Shown: one piece after another, positions 44,826 to 58,283 of the stretch
Layout: each line of letters opens with the position of its first letter
How positions within the stretch are numbered: the first letter of the stretch is position 1
Assembly (NCBI GenBank): GCA_036346255.1
Contig: CM070623.1
Coordinates: 8,226,407-8,290,406 of the forward strand
DNA length: 64,000 bases
Direction of reading: 5' to 3'
Origin: Ampelocalamus luodianensis
Taxonomy: Eukaryota; Streptophyta; Magnoliopsida; Poales; Poaceae
Position numbers and translations under genes: made by a program
Notes under the pieces: generated by a model
Seen by the model: only the letters and a program-made list of their open reading frames with translations
Database searches by the model: none
Told to the model about the DNA's origin: nothing

Positions 44826-45910
44826 GGGAAGGGATGGGGCTTCCAGCGCGGACCTCGTCCGCCTATGGCACAACTCTTAGCCTGTATGAGTCGCGTGCCT
44901 ATTACCAAGACCAAGCTTGCTTTCTGCTCACCCGCCCACGCTTGACCCCGAGCACATTGCCATTGCGATTAATCGTGTCACAGCCAGGATGAATCGCTCC
45001 ATCGGCCAGCTCTAGCTCGAAACGTGCCGGTCAAGATGCCCGAATCCACCTCGGCATGGTGGCGACTATGCTCGAGACACCTAGATCCACCTCGGCAGCG
45101 ACAGTGACTTCGCACCCACTCGCAGTTTCATCTCGTGCTTGTCTGCCCCATGTGCGTTGTTGTAGCACCTGCCAGCCCGCCACACGCACCCAACTACCGA
45201 CGCCGCCTCCGTGCTTACTCGTTGACACTGCCACGTAGATGAGGAGGCGAGGGGAAGTCGTCGGCTGCAGACGGTGATGAAGGTGGCTGCAATGCTTTGG
45301 CTTCCATTGTTTCCATGGCGATGGAGAAATTTTGCTTAGGGGGTGAGAGGTAGGAGTTAAGTGTGAGGGAGTGACAGACTGAGGGAGGTGGATGTGGGGG
45401 AGGACCGGAGGAGGAGGTCTAATTGTTTCCTTTGTGATGAGTTGAATCGGACGGTTACGAGCTATACCGTCGCTTGGGGAGCCAACGGTATAATGTAGAG
45501 TAGTATTTCCGGGAAATAAACATTTTTTGCTACTAGATCCGAGAAACGAACGTTGCAACAAAAAAACACTTCTTGCGACAATAGATGAAGTGAGCTACAA
45601 CAATTCAATGCGGGCTCTGGTCACGGTGACGTCTATTGATAGATCTGTGAGGGAGAGCAGGAGGGAGAAAGGGCATGGACTCATGCGTGTGAGAGAGTAA
45701 TCAGAATGAGTGGTTCGTGCTTGCAGTGATGCGGATGGATAATGTCAGATGGGAGTAGCGATGCGTTGGCACTCAACATTCATACATTTTTTGCTCTCAA
45801 TTTTTCATATTTAATGATATTATAATGCCAAGATTATCTTTATCACTGCTAACCACCCTCAGCAAGGAATATTTTGTTGGGAACCCTGTTTTGCAGAAAG
45901 TGCCGTAAAT
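44826..45910. other. intergenic sequence, no supported gene
   Basis: GC-rich frames on both strands between 44765 and 45561 contradict each other and have no motifs. 45580-45880 is AT-rich. A 36-bp stretch starting TGTTGGGAACCC (45875) resembles the following LTR start and may be part of it. Confidence 0.45.
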
Positions 45911-46176
45911 TGTTGGGAAACCATGGGCCCGACCGCATCGGCCCATTAGTGGCGCCCATCCCAAACCCTAGCAGGTTGTAGCCTATAAATAGGGGTGCTA
46001 TTCATTGTAAAGGATTGATCGATGGATGAAGGAATAAAGAGAAGCAAGAAGTCCCCTACATCTCTCGTGTTCTATCTCTTATTCTCGTTCTTATTGTTCA
46101 TGCATTGTTTTTACGATTCTACGCTTGTTCACGAGGTAATCGCTTCGATCGACTCGCCAATGATGGTTCCTCAACA
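45911..46176 (+). repeat. 5' LTR of decayed copia element
   Basis: TGTTGGGAAACCATGGGCCC to GGTTCCTCAACA, about 266 bp, with TATAAATA at 45984-45991 and a primer site directly after. The left end could instead be the similar TGTTGGGAACCC at 45875. No partner LTR in the window. Confidence 0.7.
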
Positions 46177-46190
46177 CGTTATCAAGACGA
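46177..46190 (+). other. primer-binding site of decayed copia element
   Basis: CGTTATCAAGACGA follows the LTR end CCTCAACA; it resembles the CGTTATCAGCACGA-type sites of several plant copia lineages. Confidence 0.6.
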
Positions 46191-47960
46191 TCGACTCTCC
46201 TCGCATCGAAAAGGTAACCATCGATGAACGACACTCGAGATTGAATCGTTTTCTAGATTGCTTTCAATTCCCGCAAATTTTTGGCTTTCTAGATTGGTTC
46301 TCACGGTGCAAACCGCTCTAATCTACGCGAGCCGACTTGAAGTCGCCGCCAAGCCGATCGGTGGATTGTATGAAAGAATAGATGATGATTGTACCGTAGG
46401 TTGTATATGCAATTACATGAAAGGCACCATGTGCACGGCACCGACTGCAAGCAGATGTCACTACCTCCGCGACACGTTACCGGTCGGCATAGTCCGCCAT
46501 CACGTCTCGTCACGGAGGCAACGACAGTGCCACGCCGCTAGCACGCGGCAAGCCCGCACATGACGGCATGAAGCTGTGCCACCGTCGCGATCCGTATTAC
46601 ATCGCATTGCATGAAAGATACATGAAAAAATTGACGACGGCCCGAGCCTTCACAAAGACGATACACCCTCCTCCGTGGCTTGAAGTCGCCGCCGCATGCG
46701 CACGGCCAATTGCACATGTCTGCACCACCAAGTTGTGTCATGATGGCCTGAAGCCGCGCCATTCATGGCACAACGTCGCGCTACCAGTAGTCGTGCGCGC
46801 ACGCCTGGCGTCGCCGCGCGCCACCGCGCCACACCGGCCACCCGCACCGCCGCTGCCGGTCGTGACACCGCCGGCCGCCGTCGGGCCCGCGATGCGTCGC
46901 CGCCGACGACCATCGCGCCCGCACGATGCCTTCACCCGCGCCCCGCACGGCGCCACCGCCAAGATGCGACTCTCCCATGCCCGATGCACCACGCACGCCG
47001 CCTCACGTCCTCGCATGGGCTCCGCGCGGCGAGCCACACGCGACCGGCCGGCGCCACGCGCGACCGCGCCACGACGCCGCCCCGACCACGCTGGCAGCCG
47101 CTGCCGTCGCGCGCGCTCGCTCCGTCGGCCGCGCGCGCTTAGCGCCCGCCGCCGCTTCGTTTGAGCCGCCACCGCATGGCCCCGGCCACCCGCACCCGCC
47201 ACGGCCGGACTCGGCCGCGCCGTCTCGCCACTAGCTCCCGCCGCGCGCGCTGGCGCGCGCGCCCGCTAGCTCTTGCCGGCGCCGCCACTACCGCCTCCGC
47301 ACCGGCCCCTCCTCCCACCTGCGCGCTACGTGCTTGGAGCACACCGCTGCCGCCATGGGGATTAGGGGCAGGGGGAACCCTAAATCCCCGACCCCCCTTT
47401 GACCAGCCACGCATGGGCCCTATAGGCCCAAGTGAAGAAGGCCCGAAGGAAAAAGGGGAGTTGGCCCATTCAAATTTTGAAAAGAAAGAAAAATATCGGG
47501 AAAAGAAAATAAAATCCCGTTTTTGCAAAAGGGACCCTCGGAATTCTGAAAATTTTGAGATATTTTTCGTGAATACGGAAATTTTACGAAAAACTCCCTG
47601 GAAATTGGAAAATTACGCGAATTTTCTCTCGGAATTGATATTTCGTGTTTTAACCCTCGAAAATTGCAGAATTCGCCGAAAATAATTTTTTCCAGCAGAA
47701 AAAGGTCTCAGGAAATTTTTTTAATCAGTTTGAGCATTTGAAGCATGTTTAACTTTGTTATTTCTATGCAACTTATTTACCGTATTTACTGTTTTGATTA
47801 TCTGTGATTGTTTATATTGCTTTTAATCACTGAAAATAGCAGTAAAGCATGAAAAATGCATAGAAAAATATGGGATCATGAACCGGAAGTTCGAAGAGCA
47901 TTATGAGAATTTTGCAACCATTTTATGTAGATTACCAGCAGTAATCCTGTGAACCTTTTG
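46191..47960 (+). other. copia leader with GC-rich island
   Basis: Leader before gag. 46740-47340 is strongly GC-rich (CCGCC/GCGCG words) and abruptly bounded by AT-rich sequence. Its overlapping Arg/Ala/Pro-rich frames on both strands are compositional artefacts. 47450-47690 is A-rich and non-coding. Confidence 0.6.
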
Positions 47961-47961
47961 C

Positions 47962-50900
47962 ATGAATATGAAGATGACTGGCATCACGAATCAGAAATTC
48001 GAAGAACTGACTCAGTATGGTCAGATTTTGTATAAAATTTGTATCAGTCTTCAATTCTGTGGTAATATAATCACAGATGAGCAGAAGATTAAGACGACTT
48101 TCTACCTTTCACCCGAACGCGGTGTAATCCGCACGCAACTATCGTCATTACGGCTACATGAAGTTTGCGAATTAATTGACATCATGCAAGTTAGGAAGCT
48201 CAAGATGATGTTCTAAGAAAGAACTTCATCTCGCACCACCTAATGGCAATATTGGCCATGAAGCCACTACTAGTAGCTACAAGGTGATGAAGCCTCTCAC
48301 GAATGAGAGGAGCAAGAAGGGTAAGGTAGTGCGTCGACGTTATTGATGCTTTCGACCTAAGAAAAGGGCAAATGATAGCATGAGGCACACCTCACCATTG
48401 CAGAGCCAGAGGATTCACATCCATTAGTTGCACTTATGAATGTGGATAGCCCAAAGAGTACCCCATCATCCCTCCTTTGGACATCGCGTGCCACGATCGT
48501 AGTCGCCAAAAGGAGAAGATCGCGTATGGAGCCGATTGAGGCAGAAGTTCCTGAATACTTCGTCTATTAGATCCAGTGCACGCATTACACTCGAATCTTT
48601 TATAGTAACCTGCAGTTTGTAATTGAAGCAGACTTTTGAATTATTGAATAATGGTTGCAAGCTCTAGCAGAGCAAAGCATTAAATTCTTATTATGAATCC
48701 TGCAAGGCTTATTTTTCCCGTCTTTATAATAGCAAGTTACGTTCTGATATCTGAAGTATTTATTTATGTGTTGCTTGCTTTCTGCTACATATTAATAAAG
48801 TACATTATATTAGAACGCGTGTGACGCCCTATGGAGGAAGTATGCTTAGCATGTAGCGACACAATGAAAACCATCCTGAGAGAAACGGAATTTTTCCAGT
48901 CAATCAGCAAGAATGCTGGTAGTCTTACGACAATCGCAGGCAGCGATACTTGTATAATAGGCTCAGGAAGGGCCATAATTATACTCCCAACGGGCACAAC
49001 TTTGGTCATTGAAGAAGACTTGTTGTACCCAGAATCGACTAGAACTCTCAAGGATATTTGCGCTAACAGTTTCCATGTAGAAGAAGAGTATGGTACAGAA
49101 TACCTGCTCATTACAAAGCGTGGAGAAAGTGAAAATGGCATTAGAATATCTTCCTTCATATGGAACTGGGCTATACTACACTAATATTAAGGCACCTGCG
49201 GCCTATCTATACGCCTCGAAAATCGTATTTAGAAGCTCTGAACTTTTCTATCTCTAGCATGATAGATTGTGCCGTCTAGGTCATAGGATGATGAGAGATA
49301 TAATTAACAATTCATAGGAACATGATATGAATGTTAAGAATTTCTCGAATCAGGAAGATTTTGTGTACCCCGCATGTGCCACCGGGAAATTAATTACTAG
49401 ACTTTCCGCTCTGAAAGCGAAAGATGAAGTCTCTGCACTCGGATCGTATCCGGGAGACCTTTTATGTCCTATATAGCCCTGTAAGGGTCATTTTAGGTAT
49501 TTTATGGTGCTCATCGATGCTTCCTGAATGGTCGACGATGTTTATTGTCTATGAGAAATCATGCTTTTGCAAAGCTAAATCTCGTAGATAATTAACAATT
49601 GAAAAAATAATTCCCCGATCATCACGTGAAGTCCATCCGAATGGACAACGCCGAGAATGTACTCCGAAGGCATCTGATGATTATTGTATGGGAATTAAAG
49701 TTGAGCATTCTATACCGCACTTCCGCACCTGCAATGGACTAGCGTAACTTTGAAGAATTGTAATTTACCAACTATATGTTGGGGACATGCGATCCCCGCC
49801 AGTAGCGACTCTCATCAATTTTAGGCGTCGGCCTATAACATCCATCCAACTATGTAACTAGCGCAGGGTCGATCGAAAACTCCTCATCTTCGCAGGTTTG
49901 GTTGCAAGGGTTATATACCTATACCACCACCGCAGCGAACTGAAATGGGTCTTCTCCGAAAGTCTGGGATATACGTTGGTTATGAGACAGCATCCATAAT
50001 CAAGTATTTGGACCATATGACTGGAGATTTGTATAATGCCCGATTCGCTGATAGTAAATTAGATGATGTTAGTTTCCCGTCATTAGGGGGAGGAAATCAA
50101 CCCTTGATGATAATGTCGGGAAATAATTGAAGTCCAGAAGATAATTGAAATCTATGCATATGACCCGCGCACTAGTAAAGCAAATAGTGAAGTCCAGAAG
50201 ATAATTGCAGTCCAGAAGATAATTGAATTGAAGTCTAGAAGACAATTGAAGTCCAGAAGATAATTGATTTGCAAGTATTAGCGAATCAACTGCCAGACTA
50301 CTTTAGTGATTTGAAGAGCGTGAATAAGTAGCATTTGCCTGCAAGCAATGCACCGGAGAGGGTTGAAATACCATTGAAGGTATCCCTAATCCCGTCCAGA
50401 GGCCTCAGAATAAAAGGACGAGAACTCCGGTCCCTCGAATCCAAAGTAACCGGGGACGCCTAGTGAAAAAGGATAAGGACTTGACACAGCCGATCACCAA
50501 AGTGCCCCGAACCAGAAGGGGAGCCAGTTGAGACCTGGCATCGGTATGGAATCTTCAGAAAAGACATACCAGAATTGAACATCCCCATGAAGGGAGACAT
50601 CAGCATGGATGTGTGCGCACACATCGGAGCTGAAAAACTAAAGGGACTTGCCCCGCAATTGGAAGCAGCGGTGAGCAAGTAAAAGCATTAGAAGAATCGC
50701 CCCTTGAAGAAATAAGTTATAAAACTTTATGACCTTGGGAGAACCTTTGAATATTACAACAGCCAATGTCGACACTTACTTTGCAAAGAAACTTGCCACA
50801 ATCATCAATCTTGATCCAGAGCCTGCATCGCTCGATAAATGAAAGAAAAGATCAGATTGAAAGAAGGCAATAGAAATTGAATTATTCTCTCAGAATAAAA

Positions 50901-52266
50901 GAAAGGTGTTTGGGCCTGTAAGCCGCACGCCTCCCCTTGTACACCCTGTAGGGCATAAGTGGGTATTTGTTCGAAAGAGAAATGAAAAGAAGCAAGGCTC
51001 GTTGAATAAGATTTCACTGGACATCCAGAAGATGATTATGAAGAAACCTATTCCCCGGTCATGGGCGGAACTCCCTTTTAAATATTTATCTCAATGGCAG
51101 TGAACTTGAAGTTAGAAGTGAAATTGATGGATAGGGTACCAAACATACATTTATGAAATATTGATTCGGACATTTATATGAAGATACCGAATGTATCACC
51201 GTCAGAACCAAAACAGAGCAAATAGAAATATGTACAGTGTGAAACTCGAGAAAGTCATTATGCGAACTTAAGCAATCAAAGCGAATGTGGTATAATTGCT
51301 TGAAGCGACTTTCTATGCAAGAAAGGCTACACGAACAATGAGAATAATCTCTGTGTATTTATACGACGATCCCAGAATGGATTTTGTATAATCGCAGTGT
51401 ATGAAGTTGATCTGAATATCATCAACCACAAGGATATTAAGAAAGCAAGCTCTTACCGAGTCGAGTTCAAACGAAATATTTGGGTGAAAACCAAATATTA
51501 CCTAGGCTTGCGCTTGGGCATGCCCAGAAGGGATATTAGTACATCACCAACCTACACTCGAGAAGGTGTTAGAAAGGTTAGACTTTGAAAAAGGTATACC
51601 CTTTGAAGGTGTTAATGGTCGGGAGATCTTTGCAGCAAGACAAGAACCCGTACAGATCCAGAAAAGAGGGGGAGGAAGTACTGGGACCGGAATTCCCACA
51701 CTTAACTGCAATAGAAGCACTCATGTATTGAACAAACTGTACTAGACCGGGCATTGCATTTGCCGTGAACCTATTAGCAAGGTATAGTACAAAACCTACC
51801 AAAGGCATTGGTCGGGAATGAAGGACATCTTCCGATACCTCCAAGGAAGCAAAGAACTTGGTCTGTTCTACAGAAAGAACCAAGACCTTTATATGACTGG
51901 CTATGCATATAACTGCACTGTAGGATCATGATACACCAAATTGCAAACATGCTATGAACTCCATGTGGTGGGCGCGCAATTCCATGGAAACCGTCTAACA
52001 GAGTCTTGTACCGACTTCGACGACCACTCGAAAGAAACAATAGCACTACACGAGGCCTCACGAGAATGTGCTTGGCTTGGCGGATGATTCACCACATCCA
52101 ACGGACATGTGGATTGAATACCGCACTAACCCCACTATTATCTATGAAGATAAATGCGGCTTGTGTTGCACAAAATGCGATGGGTTATGTGAAGAATCCT
52201 CTCACAAAGCATATCAACTCCAAGTTCTTCTATGCTCATGAATTGCAAAAGATGAACGATTTAAAG
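47962..52266 (+). pseudogene. copia gag-pol, extensively broken
   Basis: Gag piece at 47962-48216 (YKICISLQFCG). A protease/pre-integrase piece at 48831-49184 (CSDTMKTILRE at the active-site position, so the usual DS(A/G) signature is altered). An integrase end at 49945-50130 (GIYVGYETASIIKYL, FPSLGGG). RT pieces lie around 50900-51590 (HKWVFVRKRNE). Late RT/RNase H pieces at 51800-52270 include GMKDIFRYLQGSKELGLFY, ETIALHEASRECAW and FFYAHELQK. Every piece is in a different frame. Domain order is intact, but no long frame survives. Confidence 0.85.
50129..50266 (+). repeat. GAAGTCCAGAAGATAATT short tandem expansion
   Basis: Five copies of an 18-20 bp unit (50129, 50189, 50208, 50228, 50248), the last four contiguous. 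It lies between the integrase end and RT, where the translated unit is EVQKII-like. Confidence 0.8.
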
Positions 52267-52571
52267 TAATGCATACTAAGTCGGTGAGAATCTTGATTTA
52301 TTCAATAAGTCACTTCCATGTCTAACTTTGAAAGATGCATATGTGAATTAGAATGATGAGACTTAGAGAAGTGCATAATTCGAGGGAGAACCTTCATGAA
52401 CTCATTATTAAAGCTTGATCATGAAGATTGAGTACCTAAAGAATAAATCGAAGATTAAATGAAATTGGGTGGATTGTACTCTTTTTCCCTTGACGAGTTT
52501 TCCTGAAGTTTCTCGGTTAAGGTTTTTAATGAGGCAATTCGTGCATCACAGCAGAACGTGTATCATGTACT

Positions 52572-55500
52572 TGTAACAGCCCTAACTTAGGGTTTGTATT
52601 TCAAATGTAAAATTTTGAGGAGAAATAAAAACTTTTGCTGTCTCCTCAAATCATTTGGAAGTTTTCCAAATTTTCCCTAGCAATTTCCAATTTTTAGAAT
52701 TTAATTCTTGTGATTGAAAATTGTTGTTATCAGATTCTTAGCTTTCAAACCTATGATCATCCTTTAAAATTATTTTTCCTATCATCTTGATCATCCTACC
52801 TACCTCCCTGAATTGTTTCGCAATTTTTAGGTTTTATTTGCTATTTCAAATGGCCAAGTCAATCTAGTTTGAATTTCTGGTCAAACCCTAAGTCAGCAGC
52901 TTGTGAATTTTCTGCAGAACAACGTTTTGCATGAAAATTCCTGGAAAAATTACACAATGTTGTTCTCTGTTCCAGTAAGCTTCCATAAAAATTTCAGAAT
53001 TTTTGGAGCTCAGGAACTACCTTTAAAAATTCCTCAAACCTTATCAGCCTTTTGAAATCAAACACGAATCACTGTTCCTCGGGCTCGGACCCAACCTCCG
53101 ACTCGAGTCCGATCGCACCTAAATGGCTCGGTCGCACCGCCTAATCGCACAGCGAGCCCAATCGTTGTCAACCGTCCGATGCAGATCGTGCGGCCGCGTG
53201 GCGTTGAATCAACCGACCGGTCCGAATGCATACGTAAATCTTGACCGCCCATCTCGGATCCAACGGCCGATGCATTCTTGATCGAGTCTAACCAACTGCT
53301 CGTCGCCGCGACTCGGCTCGCGCGCGCTTCCGCTGTGCCGGGCGGGTGGGCCTACATGTCGTCGCCACCTACTCGCTCGCCGAAGGGTGAATGCGGCGAT
53401 GCGCGCGCATGAACGCCACTCACCTCATCTGCCTCGCCACCGCTTCCGATTTTCGCGCACGCATTTCTCTACCGCGTCGTCATTGCTCGCCATGCCCCGA
53501 GCGGCATTAATCACCCACCATTCCTTTCACCGGCTTGTCAAGACCGTTCTTGAGCTCCTCGGTGCCGAAAGCGTCGCCGCTCGTTTTCCTCGCGCCTCTT
53601 CCCTACTTAAGCCCTCGCGCTCTCTTATCCTCCTTTGGACACCATAAGACCACTTCCTACCCTCCATTGCTTTCCCTGAGCTCAAATTGTAGTAGTGCGC
53701 AAACTCGGGTTCACGACCGTGCCGCCACCGCCGTGTCAACACCACAACCAGTGAAGCTCATCTTCTCCTTTTCGCGTCATATCGTGTTCCGCATCCCTAT
53801 CATGTTTTCCCTCGCCTAATTTTTAGTTTCGCTAGCAGGGGGCCGTTGAATTTTGGGTATCCTCTTTTTCGGCCGAAAGCTCGGATCTTCGTCCTCATCA
53901 CCGGTGAGTTGGTCTTTTGGTCGATTGCTTGCTTCAGCACCATCTCGTGCACCCACCCGAGCCATCTACATCTTCGTTTCCTACTGCCTTTACTCGATTG
54001 TTCCCTCCTCGTCGCCTTGACCGCCGCCTCGGTTCATCGCCGCTACCATCTCCGCAACCTCCTCTCCTCGCGACATCCCGGTGAGTTCTGGTAACCCATC
54101 GTGCTTGCGCGCACGCGGTCGCTTAGGGTCCGGCCAAGCACGCGTGCCATTTCGCCGTAGGTTCCCCTCCGCCCGCCGCATCGCACCGCGGCGTGGTCCA
54201 CCTCCGTGAAGTTCCGCCATGATCGGTGGCGCGATAGCATCGGGAATCCATTTTGGCACTTCGCCGCATCGCGGGGCTTAGCTCGCCGCGACACGCAATC
54301 TCGAGTTTGGCCGCTCTGTTGCTCGGACGCGCTTGAACTCGCAGCGCCGTGAGCCGCCCATTGCTCGGATCGCCCGAGAGAGCCACGTCGATTCCTTTGA
54401 TTCTATTGTTTTGTTTTATCCCTGGAGTATTTATTTTGTTAATTAGGAATTGTGTTAAGCTTTAGAAATCCATAGCTAATTGATTGTAAGTCCTTTCGGT
54501 TATTTCAAATTTTGTTAGCTTTGGTTTTGGCTAAAGTTAATCTAAAATTGGGTAGAGGTTTAGTTCAGCTCCAGAAGTTGGAATTTTAAAATTTGTTTAG
54601 AAATAGGTTTAATTAAAATTCTCAAACTTGCACTTAAATTGTAAAATGCATAACTAATTCATTTTTCCTCCTAATTGCATGAATCCAGTGCTGTTAATTT
54701 TCATTTTGAATATACTATTTACCAAAATTAGTTTCAACCATGTCTCTGTTAGCAAAAATTCTGGTCATTGATTAATTGGTGTATTATGTATTTTTCCAAA
54801 TTAGAAAATTTGTATCTCTTTCAATAATTGTCCAAATCGATAAGAAACCAATGTTGTAAATTGTCATTTTTAGTATACTAATTATCGGGATAGGTTTTAG
54901 ATATCTGCTTTCGCTTCATGAAAATTTGTTAAGTAATTAACTAGTGTTTTGATGTGTTTTTAGCTTAGAAAATTCATAGAAAATTCTTAATAACTTAAAA
55001 TGATTTGTTCTCTGCTTTCTAAAATTTTGTTATATCTTGCTTAGGTTCCGTAAGTTTTGGTATGTTTTGTTATTGTTGTATGCTGAGTTTTGCCGGTGTA
55101 TTCGTTTTTATTATTGTTATTTGTTCAATCGTTAGGATTCGACATTTCGGTAATCACGAGAGCGATCCTCTCACAATGAGTTGAGCATTTCGAGCAACAA
55201 ATGCAAGCAAGCAGTTTGATCATGATAATCCTGTGATTTTAAAGTCTAATATTTTGTTTCAATCAGTATGTATGCATCGCTTAATTTGTGTTAAATTGGT
55301 TAGATAATCCTTTAGATGCATAATCTGTAGGCAAATGATATTCCTCTACTACCTCGAGCCTAGGTTATTTGCGTGATTAGAGATCACGGATGATCTCTTG
55401 TCACTTAGTAGGTCCGGTCAATTTGCTTAGACATGCTTAGCTATCGGAGAATCGGGCGGTTATCGACTTTAGTCGGTAACCTTGATCACACAAAATTTTC

Positions 55501-56773
55501 TATAACTTTATGTTTCAAAGATTTCGCTATGTTTAATTGCAAAATTAAAAATGAAAGCAAAATGATTTAGACTTGGGCACAATGGTAAGATGGTGTGATT
55601 TGGGTGTGACCGGAAAGGTGCCGAGTCGGTTAAGGACCGAGTTACTGCGCCATCGTCTCGAGCATTTTGCGTGCTAACCACACTAGAGTATATGGGACCT
55701 CTCTTGACCTAGTACTTTGGCGTGTATTGGCCCGGCCGCAGGAGGTCGCAGGAGGATGGAGGTGGGAGCATGGTAGTTGTCCTAAAAGCTTTATCCTGAG
55801 TGGGTAGTTGCCTTTTCGGCTTTACCATGTAAGCGTATGGATTTCTATCCATACGAGCGCTCGTAGTTAATACACAATATTGGAAAAGTCTCAGAGGACT
55901 TAGCCGTGCCAAGATACCTTCGAAGTGTGCTTTGGCTTAAAGGCGTGCGAAGTGTGGGTACATTGGTACACCCTGCAGGTTAAAACTATTCGAATAGCCT
56001 CGTCTAGGTTATGGACACGCCTCGGATACGCCCAAGAACTAGACTACAACATTTAAATTAAAACGATGGGTGGTACGAACTGGGATTCGTGCTATGTTGT
56101 GGTGACTATTGGGATAGTCACTTCTAGGTGGTTACTTGTATCTATTTTTATTTCAGAGTTATCTCAACATTAAAAATGAATTGCAAACTTGCCTTTAAAT
56201 CATTACATTATTGCAAACAAATCGCATTGTGCAAATGAAACATATGGCCTCCACCAAACAAGCCCGCATGTAGCATATGAACAGTCCGCTGGTTCACACG
56301 CGATCTTGCGGGTACAAAGATAATCTTTGTACTCAGGTGTTGTGCTTAATGTTTTTGTTGCAGAGGAAGAAGGTGAGCCCCATGGGCCTCACTTCTGTGA
56401 GCTGTGTTGCCGTTTCGTGGACGATTAGACTTGGCGGTCCGGTCAGATGCCTTGTGGGTTGAAGGCACACTGATTGGCTTTGTTTATAGCCATCTTATGG
56501 CACTTTTGCTTCCGCTGTCTTTCTTCTGTTATTTTTGTATCTTGTGGCCTGTCGGCCTTTGTCTGTAATAACTCTACTATTTGTTTATCTTCCGTTTGGT
56601 AGTGTGGTGTTTGGACTCTATGTTTGGAATGGAGTTGATGTCTAATTTTGTAACAGGTGTGTATCTCGCTTTCGGGAAGTATACAGATCTCGAGGATCAA
56701 TTTATTTGATTTGTGATGCTAGGACCAGGTGGTTGGTTAAGCATTACAAGCCAAATAAATTGGGGTCCTCACA
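52572..56773 (+). repeat. 5' LTR of Tekay-like element
   Basis: 4202 bp, starts TGTAACAGCCCTAAC and ends GGGGTCCTCACA. A GC-rich block lies at 53060-54370 and AT-rich sequence at 54400-55150. Frames inside the LTR are not genes. The first ~2.5 kb aligns with 61531-64000, with many 1-4 bp indels. Confidence 0.9.
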
Positions 56774-56777
56774 AAGT

Positions 56778-56790
56778 TGGTATCAGAGCC
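56778..56790 (+). other. primer-binding site of Tekay-like element
   Basis: TGGTATCAGAGCC, four bases after the 5' LTR end, matches the tRNA-Met primer complement. Confidence 0.9.
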
Positions 56791-57209
56791 ATTCTGATCG
56801 TAGCAACCCAAGCTTAGTCGTCCTTAGGATATTTTGAAAAAGCTTAATTTCAAAGTATAAAAAGGGTTTATGAAAACCTAGGCAGATTCTCAGATCGACT
56901 TTACCTATCTTAGCCTTCTACTCTCATCTTACTCTAATTTGAGTTTAAAACTTGGTTTCTCTCTTTCCTTTCAAAAGATAGTTACTACACTAGAGAATCA
57001 GTCTTTGGGAGAACCATAGAGAATTAGTCTAATTAAAATTTGTGGGGGCATAAGGGTAAGATATGTATGAGTTTGCTAAGTGTCCGATTTTTGTCAATTG
57101 GTTTTGTAACTTAAAAGTCTTGTGTTTGTTTTGTGTCGTTAGTAAGTTATTTGCGTGGGTTGTCGACTTCGTGTTTTCCCGCTATTGTTAACTTGTCTTA
57201 GTGAAACAG

Positions 57210-58200
57210 ATGGCCGGAGAACGCGTGGCGCCAAGAAGTGGTCATGATGAGGAGCTTCTCCTCGACCATGTATCGAGGTTCTCGCCGACGAAGCGAACCG
57301 CATGGACCGCACGCATCTTGGAGGTTATTGCTAGAATACCTCCACTCGCCGGCGGTGGCGCCACGGCACTCGCGGGGACTTGCGGAGTTCCTCCGCACGC
57401 AGCCACCCACTTTCTCCCGCCTCGAGGACCCTCTCGATGCGGATGATTGTCGCGCATGGTTGAGCGGAAGCTCAACATAGCTCGATGCCGAGCACAGTGA
57501 TAAGGCACTTCTTCGCATCCCACCACCTTGAGGCGCAGCACTCTCATGGTGGGAGAACTATCTCGCCATGCACCCCGCGCCATGTGTCGTCGCGTGGGAG
57601 GAGTTCGTGTCGGCCTTTCGTCGGGCCCACATCCCGGATGGCCCGATGAAGTCAAGAAGAAAGAATTCCTCGCGCTCAAGTAAGGGCGCAAATGCGGACT
57701 GGGGTACTGCACGAAGTTCAATCATTTGGCTCGTTATGCTCAGGGAGGTGGCCTCGCATGAGGCTAAGCAGAGAAGTTTATGGATGGCTTGTCCGAGGAG
57801 CCGCAGGACAAGCTATCTATTGTGGACTTCTCGACTTTCTGTGCCTTGGTAGATAAGGCCATTGTTCCGAGCATAAGGCAAAGGCGCGGCGAGTCCCGCA
57901 AGTGCAAATGGGAGGCGACGCCTACTCATACCACCATTCGTTCCTCTGGTCGGGCCAACACCAGGGGTCTGCTCTTTTGCTCCACCCGCCGAGGTTCATC
58001 TGCACCGCCTGCTCGCCCACCGCAGCCGTGAGCCACTGACGTGCGCCGCGATCCAGACAGGTGGCCTCCGCAACCGGCGGCCGAGGTTACTTGTTTTCGC
58101 CGCCACAACAAGGGCCACTCACGCCAACGCTTGCCCTCGTGAGGTGTTCGCAAAGAGCCCTCGCCTAATGGAGGACGCGCGCCGAGGAGTGGTCACCACC
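57210..58200 (+). pseudogene. Tekay-like gag, broken
   Basis: Starts at ATG 57210 (MAGERVAPRSGHDEELLLDH). Gag-type pieces follow in changing frames: RTQPPTFSRLEDPLDADD, WWENYL near 57550, EEFVSAFRRAHIPDGPMK near 57600-57650 and DGLSEEPQDKLSIVDFSTF near 57782. The zinc knuckle near 58087-58120 reads CFRRHNKGH, with Arg where the second Cys should be (CGC for TGC in a CTG-context). There are at least five frame breaks in about 1 kb. The leader 56791-57209 is non-coding. Confidence 0.85.
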
Positions 58201-58283
58201 TGACGTAAGATTATCTTGAAGACCCAGTGCAGCATGTCGAGTCAACCACCTTTCGGTGAGAGGCTCGTGAGGCGCTGGATGTC

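Larger units (their letters stand above)
45911..52571 (+). mobile_element. heavily decayed Ty1/copia element, 3' end displaced
   Basis: 5' LTR, primer site, long leader and scattered gag, protease, integrase, RT and RNase H motifs run in order. Just before the expected 3' LTR, after GTTTCTCGGTTAAGG and ATGAGGCAATTCG words, it is interrupted at 52572 by the Tekay-like element. The rest of its 3' end should lie beyond the window. Decay consists largely of 1-4 bp indels. Confidence 0.8.

Noticed and set aside
45031..45561. 176-codon minus-strand frame
   Set aside because: Pro/Ser/His-rich without recognisable domain; plus-strand frames overlap; no promoter or splice evidence.
46568..47685. Overlapping Arg/Ala/Pro-rich frames on both strands
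   Set aside because: Long frames on both strands in a CpG-rich tract are expected from composition; none has a domain or compatible splice sites.
53387..54386. Frames inside the 5' LTR of the Tekay-like element
   Set aside because: They lie wholly in an LTR and have counterparts in the 3' LTR that are frameshifted; GC-rich composition explains them.
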